A DNA stretch of 64,000 nt from Terfezia claveryi (lineage: Eukaryota > Ascomycota > Pezizomycetes > Pezizales > Pezizaceae): positions 124,001 through 188,000 of the forward strand of contig WHUX01000039.1 of assembly GCA_015179025.1 (NCBI GenBank), read 5' to 3'. Positions 1-12,600 of the stretch are shown here, one piece after another; position 1 is the stretch's first letter; every line of letters begins with the position of its first letter. A program made the position numbers and the translations under genes. The notes under the pieces are model-generated. The model was given only the letters and a program-made list of their open reading frames with translations, was not told where the DNA came from and made no database searches.

Positions 1-1219
1 TAAAAATTTACATTTTCTGGTTGCGCCTTCGGGGGGTATCTGGACTTGTACGTAGATACGGGGAAGGGAACGGCCCAGTATTTGGATATTCCAGATGAGT
101 ATCCTCTCGGGGATGCCTCCACTCTTCATTAACTAGATAGTTTGAACATGAGTGCTGAGTTCCCCCGAAAAAAAGAGTGGTATCCGACTTTTGGTATTGG
201 TATTTGGTATTGGGTGTCTGGTATTCTCACTGCTACATGTTTCATTTGATTTGTTTAAGGTACGCCTGTAGGCGTGATTGATTTTGCGGCTATCCTGCAA
301 TGGATAGTGGGTGATCTACTTGAAAGCGACCCTGGATAATTTATTGGTGGTGAATTTGGCTAGAGGTGTCGAGTTACCCTAAGTTACAAGTCATACCAGA
401 CTGTTGGGTTTCACTGCCATATTTGTTATAGATCGGAAATACCCAACACTATAGCCGCTCTGAACAATTCGGCAGTAATGGCATTGGAATAAGACTTTTT
501 GTTATTGAATTATAGGTATGTACTGAAATATGTATAATGAATTGTAGCAGAAGATAATTATAATTAACAACCTTCCTTCCTTCGATCCTTCCAACGCCCC
601 CTTGCCTTTACCCAGCCCCTGTGAAGAAAGTATTCCACAACCTCAGAATCTTTTGATGCTCTTGATGTCTGGTCGTGATTGCAAATCCGATGCATTCGCA
701 ACCTTTTCGAGCAAAGCAACATGTGTAAGTGTTTTTGTATCTGTATGGATGAAATTCCAACGTGTAGATACGACAAGGCTTGCATTTTGGGTCATAGCCT
801 CGTGCATGGTATTGGTGGCCATGTACTACATCTGTTAACTAAGCTCACTTCATATCATGATGGAGGTAGTCACTATTAACCAGTTAACAGCAGACTCATC
901 TATTCCCTCGATTCTGCCATCTCTGGCTTGCTCGGTGGCTTCCCATTCTTACCCTTCGGTTTTGTCCACGGCGGGACTGGCTTGACCGGCTCGGCGCTTT
1001 TGTTGTGTGGCACTGTGCTCGATGGAGATGACATGACTTTGCACAACAAACGGAAAAAGGAAGAAGGTCACGGCTCCCTTGTGAAGAATGGGCTGGGGGA
1101 GCTGGCGTTACTCTTGGCATTCCCGCTGCGTCTGGTGGAACGGTGGAATAAAGCAGTAGTGCCTAGTGCTGTTCTAAGCAGCAACAACTCTAGTCTCGAT
1201 CAGACCCTCGTAGTTATCG
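1..1219. other. Intergenic, no gene supported
   Basis: No open frame here has a recognisable domain or plausible exon structure. A short AT-rich stretch at about 181-235, reading on the minus strand as 'gagaatacc...' followed by 'ccaaatacc', weakly resembles the start of the units in the inverted repeat blocks at 30.8-32.8 and 48-50 kb. I see nothing else to annotate. Confidence 0.5.
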
Positions 1220-1254
1220 TAGAGGCAAGTGTGCCAACCAGACTATAGAGGCAA
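1220..1254 (-). mobile_element. Ultrashort insertion with 9-bp target duplication
   Basis: A 17-nt insert (1229-1245) ends in CCAACCAGACTA and is bracketed by perfect direct repeats TAGAGGCAA at 1220-1228 and 1246-1254. It is one of about a dozen related inserts in the window. Strand is set so that the shared end reads TAGTCTGG. Confidence 0.75.
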
Positions 1255-3480
1255 CAACTCGCGATTGGTCGGATCTCGATCAAGGATGCGCAGAGAACCA
1301 TGAGATAGATGGCCCTCACTGTCCGCCACAATATCTACTGAAATCTCGAGGAGCAAACTTCCCGGTCTCTCTACCTCTTGCCTGAATAATATAGGCCCTT
1401 CGTGAAGCTTTTCTTCCCCGTCCTAATACAAAGTTGCCCTCAAGGGGCTTTAGACCCCGTCACCCGCGAGAGCACCCACGTCTGACGCTTACCCGTAGGT
1501 ACTAGGATTCGCTAGCGACATGCCAGTTCTTTTTTTTTTCTTTTTTTCTTAAGGTTATGAGACGGCCCCCGTCTGCTTTCCGAACCAAAGAGATCAATAC
1601 AACAGGAATAGCTAAAGCGACAGCGGTATGCTGGCACAATCGGGTCTGAAAGTGTTCTTACGTCTGCCTGTATCGATGCCTGCCAAACTCACTGACGATG
1701 CCTAGGAGAGATGTTAGGTATGCCTGTATGAGAGAATTAATGAGAATGTTGTTGCCTCGTTCTGGGAAATCGGTTCTTCGTCGAATTGTCTTATCACATC
1801 TGCAGTAACCTGGCCAAACTTGTATTGGAAGTATTGATACCTATGCCCACCAAATGTCGAACCTGAAGACCCCCGCATGATCCAAAATCATTGTGCCAAA
1901 TTCCAGATCATTATAACCAGCAAGCAGATTCAGCAAAAGAAATGGATAACAGGGATGAGAAGGGATTTCTAATGGGGTTGGCCAAACGGCGGTATATTTT
2001 AAGCGCATGGATTATATTTCCTAAATCGTGGTTGCAGCGAATTCGCAGCGATTCTGAAGAAGCAAGTGAGGAAATGACTGGAATAGATAGTAATCAGACT
2101 AACAGAGGGAGGGACAATTTGCATGTATAGGATGAAGGAAAATTCTGCTCTCCAATGTAACATAGGAGAAAAATATCTTTCCTATAAACTGATGGATCCT
2201 GCATGGGAATGTCTGTTGTGTCAAGCTCCCTCAGGGTGATTCCTGTCTTCATGCTAATGCTGAGCTAGATGAACAGTATCCACCCTACAATCTCAATTTC
2301 AGTACCTCAGCTTTATAACTACAACATAGTGATCCTCACATCCACAATACAAATCTGTTTCAACCAGACCTCCCTGAAGGACCCCACTACATCTGTTCCC
2401 CTCCTAATATGCCCGGATATGACCGCGCAATCAGCACTGCCAACTCACTCCTCCAAGCTTCCCTCTTCTTTACCAATGCTCTGTCTCTCCTCCAAGGCTC
2501 CCTACTATACCTCAGATCTCACCGTATAAGTTATGGGTATCCGCAGGCACAGTAAGTACACGCTCAGAGCCAAAATTCCTGGCATAATTGAGATTAAGTA
2601 CTTCCGATCCTCCTATTTCAGACTTATTCACTGTTACCGCAGTATTTGTTTCTATATCCGTCTTCTATGTTGAAATTCATTCTAGATAATGCAAAACGGC
2701 TTCAGCTCGCCACACATTACTAAGTACCCTGCATTACGATGGCGTGCGCATATCAGTTGGAAAAGAAAATTGCATTAGGCTGGGGTTATAACATATATTC
2801 CGGCCCATTCACTACAGAAACTTGTGTGACATGACAGGTTCCGTTGTTACAACCACATAAATAGACTAGACATGGCTAGTGAATATAGCAGGGTCTATTT
2901 GGGTCTCGAAAACCAACTCCACTCACTGGGGTATAATTTGGAGATGCGAATAGAAGGCGGGTATCAAGAAAATGAGAAAATAGAGTGACAAGCAGAGAAG
3001 ATATAAACAGAAGGTACACACTGCACAAAAAAAATGTAGTATTGATTGCAGACAAAGATATTCAATAGGTACTTGTGGTGTGAAGTTAATGAGTGGAACG
3101 TTAATATCCTCTAGAACATAACGAACACCAGATGCTATTAACTAGAAAAGGTTCCGACTTGTTCTTTCAGCAATACCCACTGTTATTATCTGCGTGCAGC
3201 AGCTAAAGCTGTATCAACTAGACCAACTAGAGCCCATTGCAATTGCGAAATTATTTACAATAAAAAACGCTATGCTGTTTCAAGGCAGCTCGTAGTTGCA
3301 AAATTAACCGCCATCCACTACAGGTAATGCAATTTGCTGTAATATAGTTAGTGGTTCTATGGATAAGGGGGGAACGACGGCAGAGCGAGATTAGAGGAAA
3401 AGGATGATGAACATGAAAGCATGTGGAATAATTAAGGATCACCGTGTAGAGTTATTGAGATGATAATCAATTAAATATTT
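1255..3480. other. Intergenic, no gene supported
   Basis: Only short frames without recognisable domains. A T-rich run at about 1530-1550, followed by 'aaggttatgagac', resembles the junction of poly(T) and 'ctatgagac' seen near other element ends in the window (for example about 20475 and 31250). No RNA gene or promoter could be assigned. Confidence 0.45.
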
Positions 3481-3510
3481 CAATTTCTTGTGTCTGATAA
3501 TCCGCCCAGC

Positions 3511-3534
3511 GAGGGGCTTGTGCCAACCAGACTA
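3511..3534 (-). mobile_element. Ultrashort insertion family member, no target duplication seen
   Basis: The stretch ends in TGCCAACCAGACTA and starts with a G-rich run, matching the fixed end of the family. No 9-bp direct repeat is visible on either side, so it may be old, rearranged, or a different kind of copy. Confidence 0.4.
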
Positions 3535-3624
3535 GGTATGTTCATGAAAAATACGTCAGTCGTGACTGGGCCGGAACATTGAACTCTGTCAAGCCCCAAC
3601 GAAACAAAATTGTCACTACTACTG

Positions 3625-3690
3625 AGCCTAAGGCTATGACCCCGTTCCCTCATCTTAAAAGACTCGGTACACCCACTGAACAACGGGACG
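3625..3690. repeat. Dispersed repeat, copy 1 (copy 2 at 20468-20535)
   Basis: About 65 bp here closely match 20468-20535: both contain 'cccgttccctcat', then 'taaaagactcggtac', then 'cccac.gaacaacgg'. The element it belongs to is not recognised. The remainder of 3691-4188 shows no gene. Confidence 0.55.
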
Positions 3691-4188
3691 TCCTACCTCC
3701 GAGCCAAAGAGATACCTAGCAGAAATAAACCCGTTCCTTCTCCCCAACGCCCACTAGCCGCCTTCACCCCCGTCATAAATGTAACCTCCACCACCACGCC
3801 CGCTACCGGCCCTCAAAAGAAACACAGGACCACAGCGTCACACTCCCTACCTCATACTAGATTCAGGTTGGAGAAAGAACGTCTCAACCAGATCAATGAT
3901 AAATTTCTCCCCACACTTTTTTTTTTTTGTAGTTCCTTAAAAAAAACTCTCATTACTCATATGCAGTCCCTCCTCCCCGCCATACTTCACCTTCCTTAAA
4001 CACCTCCCCGCTCGTCCATTTCTTCCCAACTACTCCACCTTCTGCCGATTTCTCCTCTCGTGGACAGACCAGGGTTACGGGCCTGTATCGGAAGTACTAC
4101 ATCCCCTTGCTCACGATATCAATTGCGATGTAACCCGATGCAGATAGCGATGAGCGGTACGTTACGAATAGATAACTGTTCAATTACG

Positions 4189-4219
4189 AAGATACCTTAG
4201 TCTGGTTGGTGCGATACCT
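4189..4219 (+). mobile_element. Ultrashort insertion, 13 nt, partial target duplication
   Basis: Insert 4198-4210 is TAGTCTGGTTGGT. The flanks AAGATACCT (4189-4197) and GCGATACCT (4211-4219) agree at 7 of 9 positions. The insert begins exactly at the family's fixed end. Confidence 0.6.
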
Positions 4220-4978
4220 TCTCTTTTTCTTCTTACCTCCTGGTATGTTCCCTCTTGTTTCCCAGACTCAGCGGGCAAGGAAAGACTATCAGCACATAAA
4301 GTTATACACATCTAGAACTCATTCTACCAGTATAGCTGGAATGTCTTCGTACTGTGATTTCCGAACATCCGTCACAATTGCCATGGAGATACGTCCCAGC
4401 ACCAACCCTCCTGCGAGACTCTCTGCTCCAGGTTCAAGGGCTTTGGTGCTTTCCTCGCTCTTGAGCTTCTCTCCCCTTCTTCAAGACTCTCTCATTTCCT
4501 CCAAGGCCTCCTCCATGGTCACCTCCGAGACTCTTTCCCTGACATGTAAGAATGCTTTCTGAACCTAGTTTGCAAAAACTACTCCAGGGGCTGAGATTTC
4601 ACAGGCGGAGGCAAGCGTACCCCAAAACCATTATGAAACCGTTATGCTGAGATAGCTAACATCCGACCTAGGGTTCAGCGGATGGAACAAGGGAATAGGA
4701 ACACATCAATCACACGCCCTCTGCTGGCGTGGCTACTATCAGTCACCGTAAGGAACAATTTCCGGCTTTATTTATTGTCTCTAAAAATTGTATCTGAGGA
4801 TACTTGTTGGGCATCGGAATGGCACTCTTGACCCATTCATCACGGAATATAAACCGGCTCTTCGCCTGGTGTAGTATCGACCAAAAACCAAAAACCAAAA
4901 ACCAAATACCGCCCCCTTCAATACGGCCTTCCTGTTTACTCCTCTTTACCGGTATAGCCTAATGAACCGGGAATGAGG
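4220..4978. other. Intergenic, no gene supported
   Basis: The longest frame (4206-4562) has no recognisable domain and begins inside the ultrashort insertion. A short 7-bp tandem repeat (CCAAAAA) lies at about 4881-4907. Nothing else is supported. Confidence 0.45.
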
Positions 4979-5025
4979 CCTTTACCTTCACAGGAGGGGT
5001 TGTGCCAACCAGTCTACCTTTACCT
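4979..5025 (-). mobile_element. Ultrashort insertion, 29 nt, perfect 9-bp target duplication
   Basis: Insert 4988-5016 ends in TGCCAACCAGTCTA and carries the GGAGGGG stretch of the longer family members. The flanks are perfect CCTTTACCT repeats at 4979-4987 and 5017-5025. Confidence 0.8.
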
Positions 5026-5099
5026 ATCCATATTAAAAAACAATCGAATGTCTGAACGACTGTCACTGATCATCGTTATTTATTCCCAACCTCGTTCTT

Positions 5100-5545
5100 G
5101 TGTTCTTTTTCAAGTTAATCTTTTCCAGCACAGGCAAAGCCTCCGTTCATGTTCAGGATTTTGAGCAGAGTCCATTTCTCACAAGTTTCTTTATCAATTC
5201 CATCAGCCTCACTTTTCACGAGTTTCTTTACCAACTCCATCCTTTTTTACTTTTCACAAGTTCAGTTTAGGGCGAGGGTCAGTCAGGCCCTCGGGTCATC
5301 TAATTACAGCACGGGGCATCTTCCCTTTCCATTAGGTTTCACTTCTCACGAGTATATCTTAGTTTGAGGTTCAGTCAGGCCCTCAGTTCATCGGCTCATA
5401 CAATAATGACAGCATGGGGCCTCTTTCCGCTCATAAATTAGTATTTAGCTCGCGCGGATCTGGCAGATTAACTGGCCTCATCCCTGAATCCACCCGGGTT
5501 TCCGGGTGGCTCCTCAGGGTTCCCCCTTACGGGACAGCACAGATT
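5100..5545 (+). mobile_element. LINE 3' end fragment (Tad-like family)
   Basis: This is the 3' untranslated region of the LINE family seen repeatedly in the window. It contains 'cagtcaggccctcgggtcat', partly duplicated at about 5280 and 5370. The quasi-palindrome GGCAGATTAACTGGCC follows, then an 8-bp perfect hairpin (CCACCCGG, loop gttt, CCGGGTGG) at about 5490-5510. Several 'tttcacgagtt' motifs upstream match the tandem motif in the minus-strand LINE at 13.8-14.0 kb. No coding part of the LINE is recognisable here. Confidence 0.6.
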
Positions 5546-5689
5546 TCTTTCGCATCAGCTTCCTTGATTCCATTACCGCTTTTGTACTCTATTCTTGCAA
5601 TCTTGGCACATACTCCTCTCAACCGCATCATGACCCAATAGCCTCTCTTGTCTCCCAGCTAGGTCATGGAATTATCCTCCCCTCAACAG

Positions 5690-6480
5690 CATCATCATCA
5701 CACCATGCCTCTCACTCCTGTCATCACTTAATAACTCTCCTCACTATATCATTACTCAATCTTTCTCTCTGCTACTCTCTCTCAACTTGCCCCTCCCCAC
5801 AATATTGTCTGTCAACGACCTCGTCTGTCAATTATCCCCTCTGAAGGCCTTCATCTTCCAACTATGTCCCTCTCTACACGCCACCTCTCAAAAACACGTC
5901 TCAAAAACATTTCTACTTGTTATTCCACTGTCAACTACATCAATACTCTTCATTACCTTGTCTTTCACCTACATTGTCTCAACTTGCCCCTCTCTGCTAC
6001 ATCGTCTGTCAACTACATCATAACACAAATTTTTCCCCCTCAACTACATCATCTTCCAGCCATGGCTCTTTCTACTATTTTACGTCTCAACAACACCTCT
6101 ACTTAGTTACTCCACCTTCAACTACATCATTGCTCAACTCCCATCCCTCATATAACGTTTCCAAACACTTTCAACTACATCATCTTCCAACCACGAGCCA
6201 CTCTACTACAGAGTCTCAACTATATCGTCACTCAATTAATTCCATCGCAAACATACTATCATTTAATTATCTCCTTGACTACTACATTATTTCTCAACAT
6301 TATCACTCAATTACTCCCCTCTCAGCTATATCATTACTCAATTCCCCGCTCTATGATATTGTCTTACGTCTTAAAATTATCCCCCTCTCTCCTACATCAT
6401 TACTCAATAGCATTGTCATCCACTAATCCGTCTCGCAACTACATTGTCCCAAAATTTGCCCTTCAACTACATCTTTACTC
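5690..6480. repeat. Degenerate pyrimidine-rich satellite
   Basis: Roughly 0.8 kb consists of irregular repeats around the core CTCAACTACATCATTACTCAA (often written with one or two changes), interspersed with short variable segments. The T/C strand bias keeps several frames open, which explains long but meaningless frames such as 5917-6426. Similar fragments ('ctcaactatccc') occur at about 15770-15840 and 60715-60780. Confidence 0.6.
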
Positions 6481-8330
6481 CATATTCTCCTCACCAACAG
6501 TACCCGCATTCCCTCCTGAGTTCATACTATCCTCTTCAAGGACAGGAACTCCCTGAGTTATCCTGGCTGTCCAACAGGAAGATGACCCCATTCAACCGGT
6601 AAACCGGTAGCCGCCTTATGCCGACCAACCGACCGCCGGTTTTTGCATTTACCGCAAATTTAATATGTGGTAAGAACTTCATGGTGAGAACTATCATTGC
6701 AGAGCGAAGTAGAAGGATACAAATAAGGATTAACAAACTGACATTACAACTACAGAACGTAATGAAGAAGACGTGTGGGACACCATGTTGCAATATGAAC
6801 GAAATTGAACCAGATTATTTAATGCCCATTAAAACGAAGGCCACGTTATGCCGGGAAAAATGACAAGATCCAGTGCGGCAGCGGCGGCTCAAGCCTTTCC
6901 ACGGCCTCCGCCACTCCACGCCACAGTCCCCAAATTATCCACCCAACCCACAAATCCCCACCATTTGCTTTGGCAGTAATTTATCTACTCGCGGACTTAC
7001 CAATATCGCTGGGGTCAGGGCCGGGAAACCAGGATGGTATTGTTAGTGTCCAGCAGACCAATTATGCATTGGGCGAGTATCATCTTTGATCCCATTGGTA
7101 ATGGACAAAGTACATGCAATGCATGTTGTTACAGAGAGGTATCTATATTCTAATGGGAATTATATGGGAATGCGAGTTTGCACGTGGGCAAAGGGAATTG
7201 GGGGCGTTTGCAGTGGAGTGTGTCTGAAATGGGTCCAATTATGAAGAAGGTGGCTGTGGTTCTAAACCACACATCCATCCAACAGGACTTACTCTGAACT
7301 CCGCACTGCGTTGAAGCATACGTCAAAGCCTTTGGAGTCTCTATCTACCTACCCTGTGAGAACACACACAAAGCAATTGTCTCAATTCACAAGTTCATCT
7401 CCTGCCAAACCTTCCTGGATGGTAGGCCCTTCAAGATCAGTAACAGTTGGGTCACAAGATTCGGATCAAGCTGTAGTCGATGATTTGGGGCTTAATTCAC
7501 TATCTCCGTTTGTATACTTTCTTTGAAGTTCCATGTCAGCTATGTTCTCATGTCATTTATTTCCATTAGTTCCTATCATGACTTAGCTTATGCAGTCAGC
7601 TTCCACATCCTATTATTTGTACTTCAATCAATGAACCTCGCGCCCTGTTTACCCTGACTTTCCGTGTGCCCCTGGTCCACTCTGATAAACTCTGCTGTAC
7701 TTGGTCAACTGTGCGCATTGACATCCGCCCTTTACCTGTCGCATTGTCATGCCTCTACCCACCCAATGTTTCCCTACACCAACAGACTGCTCTGCTCTTT
7801 GCTCTACCCCTCTAGTACCATTCTGTTACCGAACAAGTATTCTCCTATACGTTATCAAGAGACACAGTAACCGGACCCCAATGCCACAAGCAACTTGAAG
7901 ACATGCTAGTATAACAAACATGACGCTTCTGTGGCTGAATCTTCTATTGACTTAGCTCGTGCAATTCGCAGAGGCAGCTACAGGCATAAAGACAAGAGAA
8001 CGGCCCACACAACTCACGTCACTACCAAAGCGAAACGGGAATGCGAAGGAGGGCATGAGGGAACTACACACCCAGTTCAAATGATACAAGCACAGTAGAG
8101 TGTAGCAGCGGGAAGTACAACCAGGCATGGAACCACTGGGCGCGAGAATTCAGCAAGACCGCCTAGTAATATAAAATCGACAGCAGGACCATCACACGGT
8201 CAACAGGAGGGGAAAACTCCAGCACACGAGGGGAGGTCTTCGGCAGCTAGGTAGCCTGGTCAGAAAATGTGCTTCCTTTTTCTTTTTAAAAATAAACTCC
8301 AGAGAATGTGCTGTCCATGGTCGTCCAACA
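6481..8330. other. Intergenic, no gene supported
   Basis: Scattered short frames, none with a recognisable domain, conserved motif or supported splice pattern. No repeat shared with the rest of the window was noticed. Confidence 0.45.
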
Positions 8331-8334
8331 AAGG

Positions 8335-9670
8335 TTAAGATCGTAGAGATACGCTGCTGGCTAGAGGAAGATGACCAACAATTGGACAACAATCGGAGCG
8401 CGTTGCTGGCTCCTGAGGCTCGGGGAACACACTCTTCGTTGGTCATCTACCTTGACTCCGCTATTGGGGAAGTACCACCCCCTACAAGTGGGTTAGAGGC
8501 TCCTGGTCCTGAAAAGCCTGTTTTCCCACTTCCGCTTGAGTTCCCAAATGAGAGCGTTCTTCTCGTGTTGCGATACCGAAGGCCTTTGGTTGTGTCTATT
8601 GAGCGAGTGTACATGGAGGCACCTCCGACAACTATGGGGGCTACCTAGGGGACCGAGCAACAGTAGCGGATGGCGAACTCTTTGCAATACATTTAGCTCT
8701 ACACAAGGAAGACTCAGTCATGCTAGCGATCTTGTCAGATTCCCAAGCAGCGATCCAGGCAGTCCGTAACATGAGTTCAGGCTCCTAGGTACCCCAGATC
8801 CGGTATTGAGATAAGAATCAAGTCCCTTTTGATCGCCAATCCAGACAGGGACTTGCAATTGTCATGGGTTAGGGGTAACCTCGGCATCCCAGGGAATGAG
8901 AAAGCGGACAGTTTGGCATGCTTCCAATCCCACCTAGGAGAGTTCACAGGTCATAAATGGACGATAACAGAAGGGGGTCTCCGCGCAGCATCCAAAGCCA
9001 CACGGAAGGAAGCGAGAACCAAAGCCGGATACGGTATGAGAAGAGTGGAATGGAACCGACACGCCCTCTCAGCCTACACATGGATGCGAACCAACAGAGG
9101 CCCACAGAAGAGCTGGCTCCACCACATAGGCAAAGCGGAATCAGCAGAGTGCACGTGTGGGCACCCCACCGAGACAGGAGAGCATATCGTCTTCCAATGC
9201 CCACGCTTCGTCCGAGTTCGTAGAGTCCTGCTGGGGGAGAGGAGTAGCTGGGAAGAGCTCGACAAACCAGAGTGGAGAAAGGAGGGGGAAGAGACATACG
9301 AGGCCACGGAGGCCTTTTTCGAGCTACTTTTCCGAGAATTCTAGGGGGGGTTGTTCCCTTAGAAGAGCTGGTCATTCACGAGTCTCCTTTGTTTTAAGTT
9401 CACTATATCTATCTACTTTAGTTCACATCCCTTTACGCGAGTCTTTCAGTTCTTCAAGATGGGGCGAGGCCCAGTCAGGCCCTCGGGTCATCGGCCAGTC
9501 CGTTAATGACAGCATGGGGTCTTGTCTCTATACGTGTATTTAGTTTGCGTGGGGTTGGCAGATTAACTTGCCTCTCCCTTGAATCCACCGGGCTTCCGCG
9601 TGGCTCCTCATAGCCCCCTAACGGGGCTGCATAGGAGGATCTAAGTATTTTTTTTAAAAAAAAAGAGTGT
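8335..9670 (+). mobile_element. Decayed Tad-like LINE: ORF1 fragment, RNase H, zinc tail, 3' UTR
   Basis: A non-LTR retrotransposon relic. At about 8400-8460 one frame reads THSSLVIYLDSAI, which resembles the ORF1 (gag-like) protein of fungal LINEs. The next recognisable part is the RNase H domain: VADGELFAIHLAL and ILSDSQAAIQAV at about 8665-8765, then after a break WVRGNLGIPGNEKAD in an open frame at 8829-9344. That frame continues into a C-terminal zinc knuckle (CTCGHPTETGEHIVFQC) and the family's terminal EAFFELLFREF. The reverse transcriptase is missing, so the copy is internally deleted as well as frameshifted. The 3' UTR (about 9360-9645) carries the shared 'cagtcaggccctcgggtcat' segment, the GGCAGATTAACTTGCC quasi-palindrome, an imperfect hairpin at about 9583-9602, and ends in an AT tail. 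Confidence 0.75.
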
Positions 9671-12600
9671 ACATGGAATTCAACTTAAACAGCGAGCAGG
9701 GATCCCAAATCTCAGCCAATTAGGGAACGGATTGGATACCAAGTCAGCTGAGTGCAGAATAAGTTCGGATGGGATTTCAAAGAACGATATGACATAGAAA
9801 ATATAGAATCGAAAAACAAGAACTGGACTTAGGGAATATCAGGGCAGCTCGATTGTGATGGATGTGTGTCCCTTGTGTTTGGTCAGAGTCGTTCCCGGTG
9901 TCTTGCCCCCAGGCGGTCTTGCGAGGACCTCCCGAGAACAAGGCAATTCCCGCTATTTGCTCTATCTACTCGAGGCTAGGTACCACTGTTCCCAACGTCT
10001 GCTGGACTAGGGCGTACCGGTAGCTCGCCTGTTATGATCTTGAAAAGGGGGTGGCATGCTTGCCCTAATTCAGTCTGCCTAATTGGTTTGTCGTGTCTGA
10101 GTCTGGGTTTCCTCCATGGGTGTTCGGTCTGGCTTCAAAAGTACTGGAGTCGTATTTAGGTGGGCCGGGGTTGAGAATTCCGTGTTTCGGGCTCGTGATC
10201 TGCATTTGCGTCCGCATTTGCAGTACATAGTAGTCATAGAATAAATATGCACGTCTATTGAACAGTACTTACCCTTCCCACAGTTATCCTTTCTCATGCT
10301 CTTACTGTAATATGAGAGCTTTTTCTCCTCCAAAGTGTTGACTTCCCTCGAAAGATCCCTCCTCTTTCTAATGTCACAGGGTATCAGAAAGCATATCCGT
10401 AGGAATACGGTATGTAAGAACACTTTTACCTGCAACCGACTTTACCGGCATATCTAACTATGAGAGCGAGAGACGATAGTTGCGGGGGCTAGGGAGGATG
10501 GGGTTGTCGTGGAGTGAATTAATTAACTCCTCCTTCTCTATGCCCCCCTGGGAGATATGGTGGGGCACAAATTCCATCCCGGTAAAATCCACAGCGCCTT
10601 CAACCTCCCCGCCGTGGAATGGAGTTAATGGAGGAGGGCAGATGCAGAACTACATTGGTGAATCAGAAGACTGGGGAAACCACATGAGAGCTAGAAGTCC
10701 TTCACTTTAGTATGCCTGGCCCATGATATAATAGTGTTTGACGAGAGAAAGGGGACTAACACCTGGTGAACTGATGAGGAAGATTTCCTATCACAGAGAC
10801 ATATGAATCTTTTGATACAAAACACTTTTGAATGAAGTATTAAATAACTGCTTCACCTCCGGCAGTGAAGCATTCATTAAAGTGGTGGTGGGAATCACAA
10901 ATGAGGTAATTATCCGCCAAGTAGTGTATATGGGGTGTCTGCGTTGCAGTGATAGTATTGAAGTAGATAATACATAATGAAATCTGTGTGGTACCAAGCA
11001 CATGAGCTTTATTACAAGTAAAGAATAACCTGCAGAGGAAACTCCTGAAAATCAAAACTTGGTTGGCTAAGAACCACCTTATCGTAGAACTGACTCACCC
11101 CAACTGTCAACCAAATCGCCCTCAATTACCACTCCTCATGTCTACCGTTGCTGCTGGTTCTTTCCAGGGTATGTTTCACCTAATTGGTTTATTTACGCGA
11201 CTTTCGATCAAAGTAGCAATTCAGCACGACGAGAATCCACCTCAACTATCCCCCGGAAACTGAGACCGGGACCTTTCTTGCATGGCAATCTGGATGTATG
11301 AAGTAAGGAATTCCACACAAAGCCTTTAATAGGATTGGTATATAAAATCGGTGTACGTATACAACTCTATGCTGAGGTTGAGTGAAATCTAATTGGTGAA
11401 GATGAAATAATCCAGGAAATCAACTTATACCAATTCACTCCACGCCAGTATCGCTAAACACATATTACCGGTAGTCAGTAGAAGACGAATGGCTGGAAGG
11501 TTAACATTTGAGGGCTCTTATTAAAACAAGCAGAACAAATAATCGTTTTTTATATAGAATTGTTAGAAGAAACTAATAACTCCATAGCCAATAGGTCTGG
11601 TTCTATATCTATGCCAATCAGTGCTGAAGGAGGAACTCAAAACGAGATCAGTTCAATTCTCAAAGCCTTCGGTCACTGACCCAAACAAATCCTCCGCCCT
11701 CAACGTATTTCTCAAGTATCCCCCCTGATTTATTGACCGGTTCCCTGGCTCCCCTATTAGGACAACAATAAAAAGTACCGTCAGCATCAGGGCCAGGGGC
11801 TCTCTTCGCATTGAAATTCGAGTGTACGCTCCCTAAAGTGGTCTGTCCATGTCAAATGCAAAATGGCAATCGGCGGTCTCCACAAGGGATATTCTCAGAA
11901 AGTGGTCTACTCCAACAAACTCATGCTCTAGCTGAAGTCAGGGCCTCCATATCTACAGCGTTTGAGATACGAATCCCCATGTTATACCAAAATAAGACCT
12001 GTCGTTGCATCAACTACGAGGGCACTCTCAGTCAAATCCAGAAACGCGCGCGTCGTGTAACTTTTCTGACTTTTTTTTTCTTATAGTTGAATAAAGCACT
12101 CACCAACTTTATTTGTTAATAATGCGAAATAGAACTCTGTTAGTCGAAATATAATCCCAAAGAAAGAACTAATGGATAAGAAACGTACAATCTACAAAAC
12201 AAATACAACCGGATCAGGTGGGATCAGGATAACTAAAAAATAACGTTACGCGCAGTACAAAAATTAAGAAGAAAGGAGACCGCGAATTTATGGGTTAGGT
12301 TCAAGGAGAGAAATGATTGTTTGTCAATGGTTTTGTTGAATGCTGTTCATTAAATACGCCCTCGCTTCTCCTCGAGAGAATATATATATATATATATTTT
12401 TTTAAAAAGACTCCTTACTCCTATTCTGTCCTCCTCCAAAAGTAAGTTGGAAAAGCAAAAACAAACCCAAACTAGGTACCGGGGCTGTAGGCACCTAGGT
12501 GAAAGTTGTGTGATTGCCGCGTTCACATCGTCTAATCCCCATACCCCCCAAAACTGATTGCTGAGCAGAGAACCACTTTTGCAACTTGTAGACTTTTTAA

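Noticed and set aside
3211..3232. Direct repeat CAACTAGAC/CAACTAGAG as a target duplication
   Set aside because: The two copies are adjacent with nothing between them, so there is no insert.
4198..5016. A single 0.8-kb transposon with TAGTCTGG termini at both ends
   Set aside because: Each end has its own 9-bp flanking repeats, GATACCT-type at the left and CCTTTACCT at the right, so they are two separate short insertions.
5917..6426. Ser/His/Tyr-rich 169-residue protein
   Set aside because: It coincides with the pyrimidine-rich satellite and overlaps other open frames in the same direction.
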